Source: JAJPHU01 sp035553375
GTDB lineage: Bacteria > Planctomycetota > Planctomycetia > Gemmatales > Gemmataceae
DNA: 64,000 nucleotides
Assembly (NCBI GenBank): GCA_035553375.1
Contig: DATNCY010000105.1
Span: 15,089 to 79,088 of the forward strand
Direction: 5' to 3'
Positions 43,024-52,358 of this stretch are shown piece after piece. Under the pieces are notes generated by a model that was given only the letters and a program-made list of their open reading frames with translations, did not search any database and was not told where the DNA came from. Position numbers and translations under genes: made by a program. Numbering within the stretch: position 1 is the stretch's first letter; every line of letters begins with the position of its first letter.

Positions 43024-44579
43024 GGAGCAGGACGGGTCGCGGTGTATTTCAAGTCATCCAGGTAGATCCGCACGATTTGCCCGCCGATGTTCGACGTGAA
43101 CAACCCGAAGCGATCGAAGCTCGCACCCTGGGTCTTGATGCCCTTCTTCAAGGGGAGTGTCACGGCTTCCTTGTCCAGGGTTATGGTAATGGCGCCGTTG
43201 CCGCCCTCCGCGGCTGGATCGTAGATCAGAGACCAGTCATAGACCTTCCCTGGCGTGAGGATCGGCCCGGCAGCGGCTTGGAACCTGATTCCCTTGGCGG
43301 TCATAAGCGAGGGGTGGAAGTAGTGGCCGACGCGCGTCGGGCCACCGACGTGGACGCCGAGAAAATGCCCCGCCTCGACCGGTGGCTTCTCCTTGTTGGC
43401 GCTGTTGAACCAACCGAGGAACATGTCCGCGTCCGGCGCGCCCACCTTCAGCACTACCTTGCCGCTCGCCGCCAGCCGGTCGTCGAGCGTCAGCGGGCCG
43501 ACCTTGTCGGCGTAGTAAGCATACTTGCCGGAGCGCCAGAAGGTGCCGCCGACTTCGCCGACCTTGCAGCCGGCGTGGTTGGTGGGGCTGAAACCGAAGT
43601 CGTGGGCACCGCCGACGTCCTTCGACTGATACGTGGTGCGGTTCCCGGAGGCGTCCCACTTCGGGTCCTGGGAAAAAGCCTGGGTGCGTCCAAGGTATTT
43701 CAGATTGTCGAAGAAAATACTCATCGAGCCGCCGGGTTTCATCATGTTCATCAGGCCAAAATGGTCGAACGTCGCGCCCTGCTTCCGGTAACCCTCGGGC
43801 AGATCGACAGTGAAGGCGGTCACGTCGGGGAAGCGGCGGCGGGCCTCCTTCTTGTGGCTCTCGGGGATGTCGGCTTTGGAGAACTCGCCCGGCTTCGGAG
43901 CCTCACCGCGGATGGTGAATTTGAATTGGCCGCGGCCGCCGGCACCCTCGGGATCATAGTCGAGTGTCCACTGGTAGCGTGTGCCGTCGTTGCGGATCGG
44001 GGTGGGACGAAACTTGCCGGGGATGAACGGCGTGACGAACGTGCCGCAACTCTGGTTCCGGCCCGTAATGAGCCGCACGGCCAAACGAGCGCCGCTGCGC
44101 TCGCAGTCCATGTTCATGCCCAGCGACCCGGTGGGGCGGCCGCCCGCGCTGAGTTGCTCGGCCCGGAAGAAGCCGAAGAAGATGCCGCCGCCGGGGGCGG
44201 TCTTCGTCAGGGCGAAGGTTCCGGACGCGCTGAGCTTGTTGTCGAGCGTCACGGGGCCGATTGTGTCGGCGTAGTACGCCGGCTTGGACGCCCTCATGAC
44301 CTGCCCGCCGATCTCGCCCTTCTCCTCGCCAGCGAAATTCGTCTTGCTATAGCCGAAATCCTGCACGACCGTCGGCAGTCGCTGCGGAACGACGTGGTTG
44401 TTGTGGCCCTCCCAGCCGGGGTCCTTATCGAAGGATTCAGTCTTGAGGACGGTCTTCGGTTGATCGTCGGCCGTGCCGATTCCCGCGCCAACGGCCAGCG
44501 CGACCAACAGCGCCGCACAAACCAAGCTCCTCGTGCCCCACGGCCCCTGCGGCCGAGCGGGCTGGTGTGTTCTAGTCAT
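43020..44579 (-). CDS. Secreted two-repeat protein
   Basis: A 519-residue protein with a basic start and a hydrophobic signal (SLVCAALLVALAVGAGIG). It contains two homologous ~230-residue units: the first has VVQDFGYSKTNFAGEEKGEIGG, ASKPAYYADTIGPVTLDNKLSASG and IFFGFF; the second has AHDFGFSPTNHAGCKVGEVGG, SGKYAYYADKVGPLTLDDRLAASG and MFLGWF. Each ends in a FDRFGL / FDHFGL segment and DDLKY / DNLKY. The fold is probably a concanavalin-like beta sandwich. Not recognised by name; binding to carbohydrate is a guess. Confidence 0.7.
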   Translation of the reverse strand: MTRTHQPARPQGPWGTRSLVCAALLVALAVGAGIGTADDQPKTVLKTESFDKDPGWEGHNNHVVPQRLPTVVQDFGYSKTNFAGEEKGEIGGQVMRASKPAYYADTIGPVTLDNKLSASGTFALTKTAPGGGIFFGFFRAEQLSAGGRPTGSLGMNMDCERSGARLAVRLITGRNQSCGTFVTPFIPGKFRPTPIRNDGTRYQWTLDYDPEGAGGRGQFKFTIRGEAPKPGEFSKADIPESHKKEARRRFPDVTAFTVDLPEGYRKQGATFDHFGLMNMMKPGGSMSIFFDNLKYLGRTQAFSQDPKWDASGNRTTYQSKDVGGAHDFGFSPTNHAGCKVGEVGGTFWRSGKYAYYADKVGPLTLDDRLAASGKVVLKVGAPDADMFLGWFNSANKEKPPVEAGHFLGVHVGGPTRVGHYFHPSLMTAKGIRFQAAAGPILTPGKVYDWSLIYDPAAEGGNGAITITLDKEAVTLPLKKGIKTQGASFDRFGLFTSNIGGQIVRIYLDDLKYTATRPAP

Positions 44580-45243
44580 GGTCGGACTCCCTACCGGTTC
44601 TCAGAATCGCCATCTTTCCATCGCTCCTCTATGAAACCCCCGCCTGGGACCGGGGTTTCGATTCAGAGGAGTGGCGGACCGTGAAAGGTGAGTGTGTGCT
44701 GGTCTTAGCAGTGCCCTTTGCCGCCGAATGAGTCGTTCAGCAGAATCGTACGCCGGCAACCAGCCAATCTTGAGTGGATTCTGCCTAGCTCCTGGCAATC
44801 ACCCGATTCTGCTGCAACGACGAAAGGTTCGGCAGAATAGCGACGCACCACCAATAAATACACCCCACGGCGACATTCTTGCCGAGAATGGTGCGGCAGA
44901 AGGGCGACCACCGCCAAGAGAAACCGCGATGATCAAGCCTCACCTTGTCTTCGGTTAGACTCTGCGTCACCGGCCCGCGAGCAAAGCGCTCACGCCGGCT
45001 CCGCTAAGCCTAACCGCTCCGTCAAGCCCCCGCAACCACCTGACCACCAAATGTCGCCTTTCTGCCGAACTGTTATTCAAGCGCTCGCGCCCTAAGTACC
45101 CGCTTAGGGCGCGCCCTAATTCGGATATTCCCCCCACCATGCCCTCCCGTCAAGCGAAAACCCTAAATAATACACGGAAAGAAACCACCAGCCCGCAGCG
45201 TCAGCAAGGGACACTCCCTTGCTGACGCTGCGGGCTGGTGCTG
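44580..45243. other. 664-base intergenic region with hairpins
   Basis: Upstream of the two-repeat gene and downstream of the large secreted gene. It contains a compound hairpin (CTCCTCT 44624-44630 with AGAGGAG 44665-44671, enclosing GAAACCCC with GGGGTTTC) in the leader of the two-repeat gene, a 10-bp hairpin (GCGCCCTAAG, 45087-45096 with 45103-45112), and a palindromic repeat at its end. No supported gene. Confidence 0.55.
45186..45240. repeat. GC-rich palindromic repeat (type CAGCCCGCAGCG)
   Basis: Perfect 26-base arms (45186-45211 and 45215-45240) with a 3-base loop, directly after the stop of the large secreted gene. Same family as 24.8 and 51.1 kb. Confidence 0.9.
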
Positions 45244-48200
45244 TTAGCGCAGCTTCTCGATCGCGTCGTCGAGACGAGCGCGGAGGCGAACGAAACTCGC
45301 TTCGCCCTTCAATTCACGATCGCCCAGGCGGAAGCTGCCGAGAATGTCGGCGAGGAGTTTCTCGGCAGCGTGTGCGGCCAGCGTGCCCTTTTGCTCTCGC
45401 GCCAAACGAGCCAGCGTCAGCATGCGTCGATAGTCGCCCAATCCCTCGCGCAACCGCTCGAACTGAACGGCGGGAATCAATTCTCCCTCCGGGCTACAGT
45501 TGCACCAAGCGTAGTCGTCCTCGCGGCAATCGAGAGCGTAGTAGGGATCGCCGGCGACGGCGTTCCAGTGCCACGACAGCCGAAATTTCATGCCGTGCTG
45601 CTTGGCGGCCTTGTACATGTACACACCATAGGTCCAGCGATTGCCGCCGTTGTAAAAGGCCCAGTCGCCGCCCGCCGCGTGCAGCAATTTCACGCTGTCC
45701 TCATCATGCCCGTTCCAGTCGGCCACACTCAAAGCACGCGATAGCCGGAAGTGAGGATCGTTTTTGTTTTTGCCCTGAAACGAACTGGCGGCCGTGAACA
45801 AGGGCGGACCTTTGGGGAACGCCTTGCGATATGCCTCGGCATTCTCGGCGCTGCGGTTCACGTCGTCGCCGACCGGCTCATCACCGATGTTCCAGTACAC
45901 CGGCAGCCAACCCGCCTTCTCGCCGTGCGCATGGATGGTCCCGAACATCGCCTGAATGAATCGGCTGTAATCGGTGAAGCCCGCCGCGCGCATGGCGTCT
46001 TCGTCACGGAAATAGGTGTTCATACCATGAAACGGGCAATAGGTGACGACCGGCATATGAAAACCGTTCTCCTTGAAGCGTTTCATCTGCGCGTCGCCGT
46101 GCGTGAAGTCAATTTGGGGAACGCCATCCTTGAAGCCGTTATAGGTCAGCACCGGCAGTCCGCTGGCGGTCGTAAAACCGTATTCACGCAGTTTTTTCAG
46201 CGAGCGCGTGGCCATGTCGCGATTCCATGCGGCGGTTTCCTCCTCATGCCAGGGCAGATCGATGGTATGTCCCCACGGACCAGCCGGGACATCGACCGCA
46301 TCGAGTGTTCCCTTGCGCACCGTGAAGCGCAGCGGCAAGGATAGTTCACCGCCTTTCTCCGTCTTCAGGCGAACCGTACCGCGATAAACACCGGCGGCGG
46401 TATCGGCGGGCACCTTGACGGTCAGCCAGAATGTGCGTGTGACTCCTGCGGGCACGTTTGCGGAAGCGCGGGGAATGATGAGTCGCGGTGAAAGGGTATA
46501 GACGCTGCCTTCCCCCGTCACTCGCGTGATACGGTGTTGGACGTAACCGACGTTGATCGCTCCTGAGGGGATGCTCGCCTCGCCGGAACCTTGCAGATCC
46601 GTGACCGTCAGCGATACTCGGCCAAGGTCTTGCTGCGGCCAAAGCGATACCGTGACTGGCTCATACTCGCCCGCGAAAGCGGAGCCGTTCAGTTCCTTCA
46701 CGCGCTCGGCCGGCGCAGGCACATCATTCGAGTACACATCGCGCATCCAGTCGCGGCTGAAGGCGACAAAGCCTCGACTCTTCTCGTCCTCCGCCGGTTT
46801 GGGTGTTTCGTTGGCCGGACGATGCAAAACGCGCTTGAACGCATTATCGAAGTGAAAGCGGCGACGCTGCTGGACGAAATCGAGAAAACGCTTGCCCTCA
46901 TCGGCCTTGGAATCGGGATAGACGACAATCGCCGAGACACAGCAAGCCCAGTTTTCGCCCTCGAAGTCGATGTTCAGCTGTCCGTCACGAACATCGACTT
47001 CGTGAAGTTTCTCGCGGAAGTAGGGAATCTGATATTTGTCGAAGGTATTTTCGCCTGGCAGATCGTCCTGTTCCCAGAAGCGGAAATACTTCTTCTTGAA
47101 ACTTTCAAGGTCCATTTTATCCACATAGCGAGACCCTTCGAGAATCAAGGCACGCCGGCGATAGACCTGATACTCGCCCCAGTAGCCGGAGGGAGAATCC
47201 ATGTTGACGAAAACGTGATACTTGCCGTTGGGCACATCAAGAGCCAGGCCACCCTTCTCGACGCAGATGAAATCGCGATAAAGCGGGTCGGGTTGCAAGG
47301 CATCGAAGGCTCGCCAGAAATGAGCGTCTTTCCAGCCGTAGCCGCGGCCTTTCGTGTAACGCCGGCTCATGTCAAGCGGTGTAAAGCCTTCCATGACAGG
47401 GCTGCCGGCAGGACCGACATCGAAAGCCCACAATCCATTGAATTGGACTTTGGCCGTCTCTGTGTCGCGTTCCAGACGGATATAGTCGATAAACAAGGGC
47501 GCAGGCGGTTTGTCGCCGATGGCGAAGACGAGCCGGGTGATTGCATCCAATTGGAGCGCCCGACCGGGACGCGATTTTTCACCGACATACAGGGCGGTAG
47601 GCATAATCAGCGTGCTTTTGCCCGGTGGAATGACGGTCGTATAGTTGACGCGCGTCCAATAATCGCGTGTCTGCCGGTCGCGCACTTCGACGTTCAGTTC
47701 GACGGGCCGGTCGGCAGTGGTAAACACGTCCGCCTTGAGGTAGTCGTAGCCGCTCCAGTTCTGGGCGCTATCCATGCTGACATAGTCTCGATCAATGCGC
47801 AGGGACTTGTTTCCGTCGGTGGCATGTTCGCGGACCACGGTCCCGCCGCTGAAGGGATTGCGATCTTCAAAGGAGGTAATGGATTTAACCGGAGGACCGC
47901 CGCCCGCGGCCTTCTTCGCCGTCAACCCTGTGCCACAAGCGTAGCAACGATTCCAGCCGAGGTTGTTGCGGTAGCCGCACTCCGGGCAGCGCGCGGCATG
48001 ATCGCCCAATTCGCCGGGCGGCTCGATGGCTTTTTCCTCCGTCCCGAATACTGGTTGCGGGGTCAGCGCGACCTCGTTATCCACCTTTTCCACAGCGACA
48101 TCATCCACCCACAAGTAACCGGGGGCCAGCAGGCCGAAACCGGGGTTGGATTGCTTTTTGTTTTCCTTGATCTCGCCGACAAAGGACAGTCGCGTCCAGC

Positions 48201-48639
48201 CGAAGGTGCCGCCTTTCCGCAGCGGCATGTATTTGCCGGCAAAAATAAACTCGGTCGTCTGTCCGTAAGGACCGGCACCAATGTCCAGCCCGCGAAGGTA
48301 GGCCGTGACGCGGTAGCGCCCGGGGGCAAGGAAAAGCTCGTGTGGCCAGGCGCGGATTTTGGGAGCATTGCTGGCGACCATCAAGAGCGAATGCTTGCCG
48401 GTGTGGGCCAGGTCCGAGACGCGGAATTCGCATTGGCCCTCGTAAATCCAGCCGCCCCATTTGGCGAAGACGCCGCCAAAACGATCCTTCGCCTTGGGTT
48501 GCTCAAAAGATGGGTCCGAGACCAGATTTTCGCCGCCGCGGACGGCGGCGGTTCCCAGCAAGAGAAACACCGCGAGCGAGCCGACAACGGAGACGGCACC
48601 TTTGAGGAAATTCCGCCGGTTGCAGAATGAGGAGTTCAT
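45244..48639 (-). CDS. Very large secreted carbohydrate-active-like protein
   Basis: About 1131 residues. The N terminus (NRRNFLKGAVSVVGSLAVFL) is a twin-arginine-like signal. Residues ~30-180 are a CBM-like beta domain (NLVSDPSFEQPKAKDRFGG). A four-Cys zinc ribbon (CPEC at 218-221 and CYAC at 232-235) follows. Then another beta region with RIDRDYVSMDSAQNWSGYDYL, and a C-terminal ~400 residues resembling a (beta/alpha)8 glycosidase-like domain of the DUF4091 type (LPVLTYNGFKDGVPQID, LPVYWNIGDEPVGDD). The start is the ATG at MNSSFCNRR. Likely a polysaccharide-acting protein; substrate unknown. The zinc ribbon in an exported protein is odd. Confidence 0.75.
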   Translation of the reverse strand: MNSSFCNRRNFLKGAVSVVGSLAVFLLLGTAAVRGGENLVSDPSFEQPKAKDRFGGVFAKWGGWIYEGQCEFRVSDLAHTGKHSLLMVASNAPKIRAWPHELFLAPGRYRVTAYLRGLDIGAGPYGQTTEFIFAGKYMPLRKGGTFGWTRLSFVGEIKENKKQSNPGFGLLAPGYLWVDDVAVEKVDNEVALTPQPVFGTEEKAIEPPGELGDHAARCPECGYRNNLGWNRCYACGTGLTAKKAAGGGPPVKSITSFEDRNPFSGGTVVREHATDGNKSLRIDRDYVSMDSAQNWSGYDYLKADVFTTADRPVELNVEVRDRQTRDYWTRVNYTTVIPPGKSTLIMPTALYVGEKSRPGRALQLDAITRLVFAIGDKPPAPLFIDYIRLERDTETAKVQFNGLWAFDVGPAGSPVMEGFTPLDMSRRYTKGRGYGWKDAHFWRAFDALQPDPLYRDFICVEKGGLALDVPNGKYHVFVNMDSPSGYWGEYQVYRRRALILEGSRYVDKMDLESFKKKYFRFWEQDDLPGENTFDKYQIPYFREKLHEVDVRDGQLNIDFEGENWACCVSAIVVYPDSKADEGKRFLDFVQQRRRFHFDNAFKRVLHRPANETPKPAEDEKSRGFVAFSRDWMRDVYSNDVPAPAERVKELNGSAFAGEYEPVTVSLWPQQDLGRVSLTVTDLQGSGEASIPSGAINVGYVQHRITRVTGEGSVYTLSPRLIIPRASANVPAGVTRTFWLTVKVPADTAAGVYRGTVRLKTEKGGELSLPLRFTVRKGTLDAVDVPAGPWGHTIDLPWHEEETAAWNRDMATRSLKKLREYGFTTASGLPVLTYNGFKDGVPQIDFTHGDAQMKRFKENGFHMPVVTYCPFHGMNTYFRDEDAMRAAGFTDYSRFIQAMFGTIHAHGEKAGWLPVYWNIGDEPVGDDVNRSAENAEAYRKAFPKGPPLFTAASSFQGKNKNDPHFRLSRALSVADWNGHDEDSVKLLHAAGGDWAFYNGGNRWTYGVYMYKAAKQHGMKFRLSWHWNAVAGDPYYALDCREDDYAWCNCSPEGELIPAVQFERLREGLGDYRRMLTLARLAREQKGTLAAHAAEKLLADILGSFRLGDRELKGEASFVRLRARLDDAIEKLR

Positions 48640-48875
48640 GATCTTCACCACGCTTTGAGGAAGCGGCCGGAGATACGCTGATTCTTCTGTACGTTATAGA
48701 ACCGCCGTAGGCAAACCACGAAAGAGGATAAGCATACCGCTTGAGCGCTCGATGGTTTCGCCGGCCTTTTGTTTTGACACGTCCGCGCGGCTCGCATACG
48801 CTGCCCGATACGCGATCGAATGAGAAGAACGAATGCTCACGAGTGTCGATCCTTTTGGACCAGTGGTGCGCGTCA

Positions 48876-49658
48876 ATGAAAGTTAATCTCTCCCAGCAAG
48901 TCGCCCTGGTGACGGGTGCCGCACGCGGCATCGGCAAGGCCATCGCTGATCTCTTCGCCGTTAACGGGGCCATCGTCGTCTATACGGACGTGGACCTGAT
49001 TGGCACGAAGGAGGCGGCGGCCTCCTCGGTCAACGGTGAGGCAATGGCCCTGGATGTGACCGATGCGGCGCAGGTCGAATCGGTCGTCGCCGCCATTGTG
49101 CGGCAGCATGGCCGGCTTGACATCGCCGTCAACAACGCTGGCGTCAACACACTCGCTCATCGCGTCACCATCGATCAGTTTCCGCAAGCCGAGTGGGACC
49201 GCATTCTCAAGGTGGACTTGCATGGGGTGTTTCTCGTCAGCCGAGCTGTGGCGCAAGTCATGCGACAACAGAAGGCGGGACGAATCATCAATATCGCCTC
49301 CATCGCCGGGCTGGTACCGTTGCGCTTGCAGTGTCCCTTCGTGGCCGCCAAGGCCGGCGTCATCAATCTGACGAAGGCGATGGCCCTGGAGTTGGGGCCG
49401 CATGGCATCCTCGTCAACGGAATCGCGCCCGGCTCGACGCTGACGGATGGCACGCGCAAATTGTTTTACGGCGAAGATGGTCAATTCAAGGATTCCGTGC
49501 AGCAAATGCTTGCACATATTCCCTTGGGGCGTCCTGGTACGACGGAAGAGATTGCCCATGCCGCGCTGTTTTTGGCCGCTCCCGAAAGCAGCTATGTCAA
49601 CGGCCACATTCTCACCGTCGATGGCGGCTGGACGGCCGGCTATCACCGCGATTTCTGA
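48876..49658 (+). CDS. SDR-family oxidoreductase lacking the catalytic Tyr
   Basis: About 260 residues with a classical SDR Rossmann fold: VTGAARGIGKAIADLF (cofactor loop), LDVTDAAQ, NNAGVNTLAH and NIASIAG with Ser142. The YxxxK motif is FVAAK: Phe155 replaces the catalytic Tyr, while Lys159 and the 13-residue Ser-to-Tyr spacing are kept. The C terminus has the usual SSYVNGHILTVDGGW. The start at MKVNLSQQVAL is preferred because upstream codons have no SDR character. The MFS transporter gene starts 31 bases downstream, suggesting a shared sugar-acid or polyol role. Confidence 0.88.
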   Translation: MKVNLSQQVALVTGAARGIGKAIADLFAVNGAIVVYTDVDLIGTKEAAASSVNGEAMALDVTDAAQVESVVAAIVRQHGRLDIAVNNAGVNTLAHRVTIDQFPQAEWDRILKVDLHGVFLVSRAVAQVMRQQKAGRIINIASIAGLVPLRLQCPFVAAKAGVINLTKAMALELGPHGILVNGIAPGSTLTDGTRKLFYGEDGQFKDSVQQMLAHIPLGRPGTTEEIAHAALFLAAPESSYVNGHILTVDGGWTAGYHRDF

Positions 49659-49689
49659 ACGTCGAACTGGCAGGACGACAGGGAGGGAC

Positions 49690-51042
49690 ATGAGCGATAC
49701 GAATATCACCAGCACTCCGGCGTCCGCGGTCGAGCAACCAAACCGCATGGTGCAAAAACCGACGCGCGTGCGCTATCAGGTTCTAGCCATCGGTTGCGCC
49801 TTGGCTGTGGTGACCTATATCCATCGCGTCGGCTTCAGCCGCGCCCTGCCGGACCTTGGGCTAACCAGCGAGCAAGCCGGTTGGGTGATGGCCCTTTTTC
49901 AACTGGCCTACGGCGCCTTCGAGATGCCGTGCGGACTGCTTGGCGACCGTCTCGGCACGCGTCATCTGTTGACCCTTCTGGTACTCGGCTCGTCTCTGTT
50001 GACCGGCTGCGTTGCGCTGGCGGTCCTGCTCCCGGCCGGCGGCGCGGTCCTCGCCTTTCTGCTGTTCAACCGATTCGTCTTCGGCATGTTCCAGGCCGGC
50101 ACGTTTCCGCTGCTGTCACGCATGATGACCGACTGGATACCATTGCGCGAACGTGCTTCGGCTCAGGGGCTTATTTGGATGGCCAGCCGTGGCGGCGGAC
50201 TCGTCGCGCCCTTTCTGTTCACGGCACTGGCCGGGGTCGTCGGATCGTGGGAGACGGCGCTGTGGCTGCTGGCCCTGCTCGGCGTACTCTGGTGCGCCGC
50301 CTTTTGGCCGTGGTTTCGCAATCGTCCCGAAGAAACGCCCAACGTCAACGCCGCCGAGCGCGAACACATTCTCGCGGGTCGGGCCACGAAGCCGCTCGGT
50401 CATGGTGTCGTGCCTTGGGGAGCCATGCTACGTTCGCCCAGCGTGTGGGGGCTGTGTCTCATGTACGGCTGCGGTGGTTTCGCCGCGAATTTCTACGTCA
50501 CGCTCCTGTCCACGTACCTGCGAAAGACGCTTCAGTTCCCTGATGACCAGACCGATTGGATCGCTGGCCTGCCGTTTGCTTGCGGTATGGCGGCGTGTGT
50601 CGGCGGCGGTTTCCTGTCCGACGGTATTATCCGTCGCTGGAACAATCGCAAATGGGGACGGCGTATTAACGGACTTATCGGATTGACTTTGGGCGCTTTT
50701 GGTTGGCTGTCGCTGATTTGGGTCCATTCGCCGTGGGCGGTCGGTTTTGCCTTCTGCTTCATTTTCTTTTGCAACGACCTGAACATGGGGCCGGCCTGGG
50801 CCGCTTGCGCCGACATCGGTGAAAAATACGCCGGCACACTCGGCGGGACCATGAACATGATTGGAGCGATCCTCGGGGCCGTCGGAAACCTGATTGCCGG
50901 CCATCTCTTTCTTCCCGGCCAGCCTGCGGACCTGCTCTTCGTCATCTACGCCGGCAGCTTTTTCCTCGCTGGTATGTGCTGGTTCCTCGTGGATGTGACA
51001 AAGCCGCTGACAGACAAGAACCAAGAAGCACCAACGCCCTGA
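49690..51042 (+). CDS. MFS transporter, anion:cation symporter-like
   Basis: About 450 residues from MSDTNITS with GGAGGG three to eight bases upstream. Twelve predicted membrane helices. The loop motif between helices 2 and 3 is GLLGDRLGTRHLLT (family DRxGRR-type), and MTDWIPLRERASAQGLIWMASRGGG in helices 4-5 is typical of the ACS (anion:cation symporter) group, which imports hexuronates, phthalates and similar acids. It lies just after the SDR gene and ends before a palindromic repeat. Confidence 0.87.
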   Translation: MSDTNITSTPASAVEQPNRMVQKPTRVRYQVLAIGCALAVVTYIHRVGFSRALPDLGLTSEQAGWVMALFQLAYGAFEMPCGLLGDRLGTRHLLTLLVLGSSLLTGCVALAVLLPAGGAVLAFLLFNRFVFGMFQAGTFPLLSRMMTDWIPLRERASAQGLIWMASRGGGLVAPFLFTALAGVVGSWETALWLLALLGVLWCAAFWPWFRNRPEETPNVNAAEREHILAGRATKPLGHGVVPWGAMLRSPSVWGLCLMYGCGGFAANFYVTLLSTYLRKTLQFPDDQTDWIAGLPFACGMAACVGGGFLSDGIIRRWNNRKWGRRINGLIGLTLGAFGWLSLIWVHSPWAVGFAFCFIFFCNDLNMGPAWAACADIGEKYAGTLGGTMNMIGAILGAVGNLIAGHLFLPGQPADLLFVIYAGSFFLAGMCWFLVDVTKPLTDKNQEAPTP

Positions 51043-51067
51043 AGTAAAAGAGACGCCAACCTTTTGG

Positions 51068-51116
51068 CCAGCCCGCAGCGCCAGCAAGGGATAGCCTTGC
51101 TGCCGCTGCGGGCTGG
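51068..51116. repeat. GC-rich palindromic repeat (type CAGCCCGCAGCG)
   Basis: CCAGCCCGCAGCGCCAGCAA (from 51068) pairs with the arm at 51095-51116 with one mismatch. It lies between the convergent MFS and KSIII genes, next to the terminator. Confidence 0.88.
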
Positions 51117-51118
51117 TC

Positions 51119-51149
51119 AAAAAAAGGCCCCAGGGCAACGCTCTGGACC
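51119..51149 (-). terminator. Intrinsic terminator of the FAAL-PKS operon
   Basis: On the minus strand, GGTCCAGAGC pairs with GCCCTGGGGCC (one bulge, one mismatch), followed directly by seven T. It lies 34 bases beyond the stop of the KSIII-like gene, the last gene of the operon. Confidence 0.75.
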
Positions 51150-51182
51150 CCTTGGATGGCTCTGCGGTCAGAAGCAGAAACA

Positions 51183-52331
51183 TCACACAACCGTCAAGTG
51201 CATGTAAGCGAAGCTGAAGCGAGCGCTTTCCGGAATGGCGCAAAGTAAGCGATCTCCCGACTTCAAGCGCCCCGAGGAGCTTAGTTCCTCAAGCATGATG
51301 AACATCGAGGCCGCGCCCGTGTTGCCCTTGCGGTCCAAATTGGTAAACCATTTTTCCGAGGGGATATCAAACCCCATTTCCGCCAGGGTAGCGCGGATCG
51401 GCTGCTCGAAGAAGTACGAGGACAGATGCGGCAACAACCAATCGATGGCTTCGGGAGTTAGTTGCCGTTTCGCGAGGATCTTCTGAAAGGAACGACGCAT
51501 GGCGTTGGCCACGATGTTTTCACTCAAGAGACGCACATCCTGACTGAGGGTGAAATAGCCATCTTCCCAGAGGTTGTCGTGGTTTTCGATTTCACGCCAG
51601 GTTCGTAGCGAACCGTCCTTAGCCTTGACAGCTCCGAGGTACATGCACGTTTCCAGTTCGTTGGCGAAAGAAACCATATCCATCCAGTCGATGCGCAAGG
51701 CCAGCGACTCCGTGCGCGGGCGTTCCTCGATCAGCATGGCCCCCGCGCCATCGGAGAGCATGAAACGCAAAAATTCTCGATCGAATGCCAGCTGGGGATG
51801 TGCCTCCAGATCCGAACCGTTCCCGTGTGTTGTGCTTCGGAAATACTTGGCCAGCAGTCCGGGAGAGACGACATCCGAACCCGTGACAACGGCGTTGTGG
51901 GAGGTGCCGGACAACACACTCAGGTAGCCATACTTCAGCGCGGCCATGCCCGAACAGCATACGCCGCTCGTGGACACCAACTCACACGGAGGGCAACCTA
52001 TCAGTCCATGCACCATCGAGGCGTGACTGGGGATCAACTGATCGGGCACGGACGTGCCGCAGCCCAGCACCTCGATTTCGTCCAGGTCGAGACCACAATT
52101 TTCCCCAAGAGCATGAATGGCTTCGGCCGTCAATTGCGCATTGGTGTGCGTCTGCCGGCCGGTAGCCGGGTCGATGGCGTAATAGCGCGTGTTGATGGCG
52201 TTGCGTTTAAGAATGAGATCTTTGACGCGAGAGGAGTGGCCATTCATCGTGCCCAGGACGGATTCGATCCGATCGTTTGTTATCGGCTCGTTCGGCAAGC
52301 GAACACCGATGCCCGTGATATAAGCAGACAT
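51183..52331 (-). CDS. Ketoacyl-ACP synthase III (FabH)-like enzyme
   Basis: A 382-residue thiolase-fold enzyme. The nucleophile is Cys126 in TSGVCCSGM, the His lies in WLLPHLSSYFF and the Asn in DRKGNTGAAS, completing the FabH Cys-His-Asn triad. Length exceeds the ~320 residues of housekeeping FabH because of a longer middle region, suggesting a specialised role such as priming, chain release or acyl transfer on a PKS product. It is the last gene of the six-gene operon, 27 bases after the PKS stop. Other KSIII-like enzymes in PKS clusters act as loading or acyl-transferring enzymes; which applies here is unknown. Confidence 0.88.
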   Translation of the reverse strand: MSAYITGIGVRLPNEPITNDRIESVLGTMNGHSSRVKDLILKRNAINTRYYAIDPATGRQTHTNAQLTAEAIHALGENCGLDLDEIEVLGCGTSVPDQLIPSHASMVHGLIGCPPCELVSTSGVCCSGMAALKYGYLSVLSGTSHNAVVTGSDVVSPGLLAKYFRSTTHGNGSDLEAHPQLAFDREFLRFMLSDGAGAMLIEERPRTESLALRIDWMDMVSFANELETCMYLGAVKAKDGSLRTWREIENHDNLWEDGYFTLSQDVRLLSENIVANAMRRSFQKILAKRQLTPEAIDWLLPHLSSYFFEQPIRATLAEMGFDIPSEKWFTNLDRKGNTGAASMFIMLEELSSSGRLKSGDRLLCAIPESARFSFAYMHLTVV

Positions 52332-52358
52332 TTCATTTCTCCCGACCGGGGCAACACG

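Noticed and set aside
42987..44684. 565-codon open frame on the + strand opposite the two-repeat protein
   Set aside because: The minus-strand frame has a signal peptide and two matching repeats; the + frame is a shadow.
46591..48630. 679-codon open frame on the + strand opposite the large secreted protein
   Set aside because: Antisense to a protein with signal peptide, zinc ribbon and domain resemblance; the + frame has no recognisable feature.
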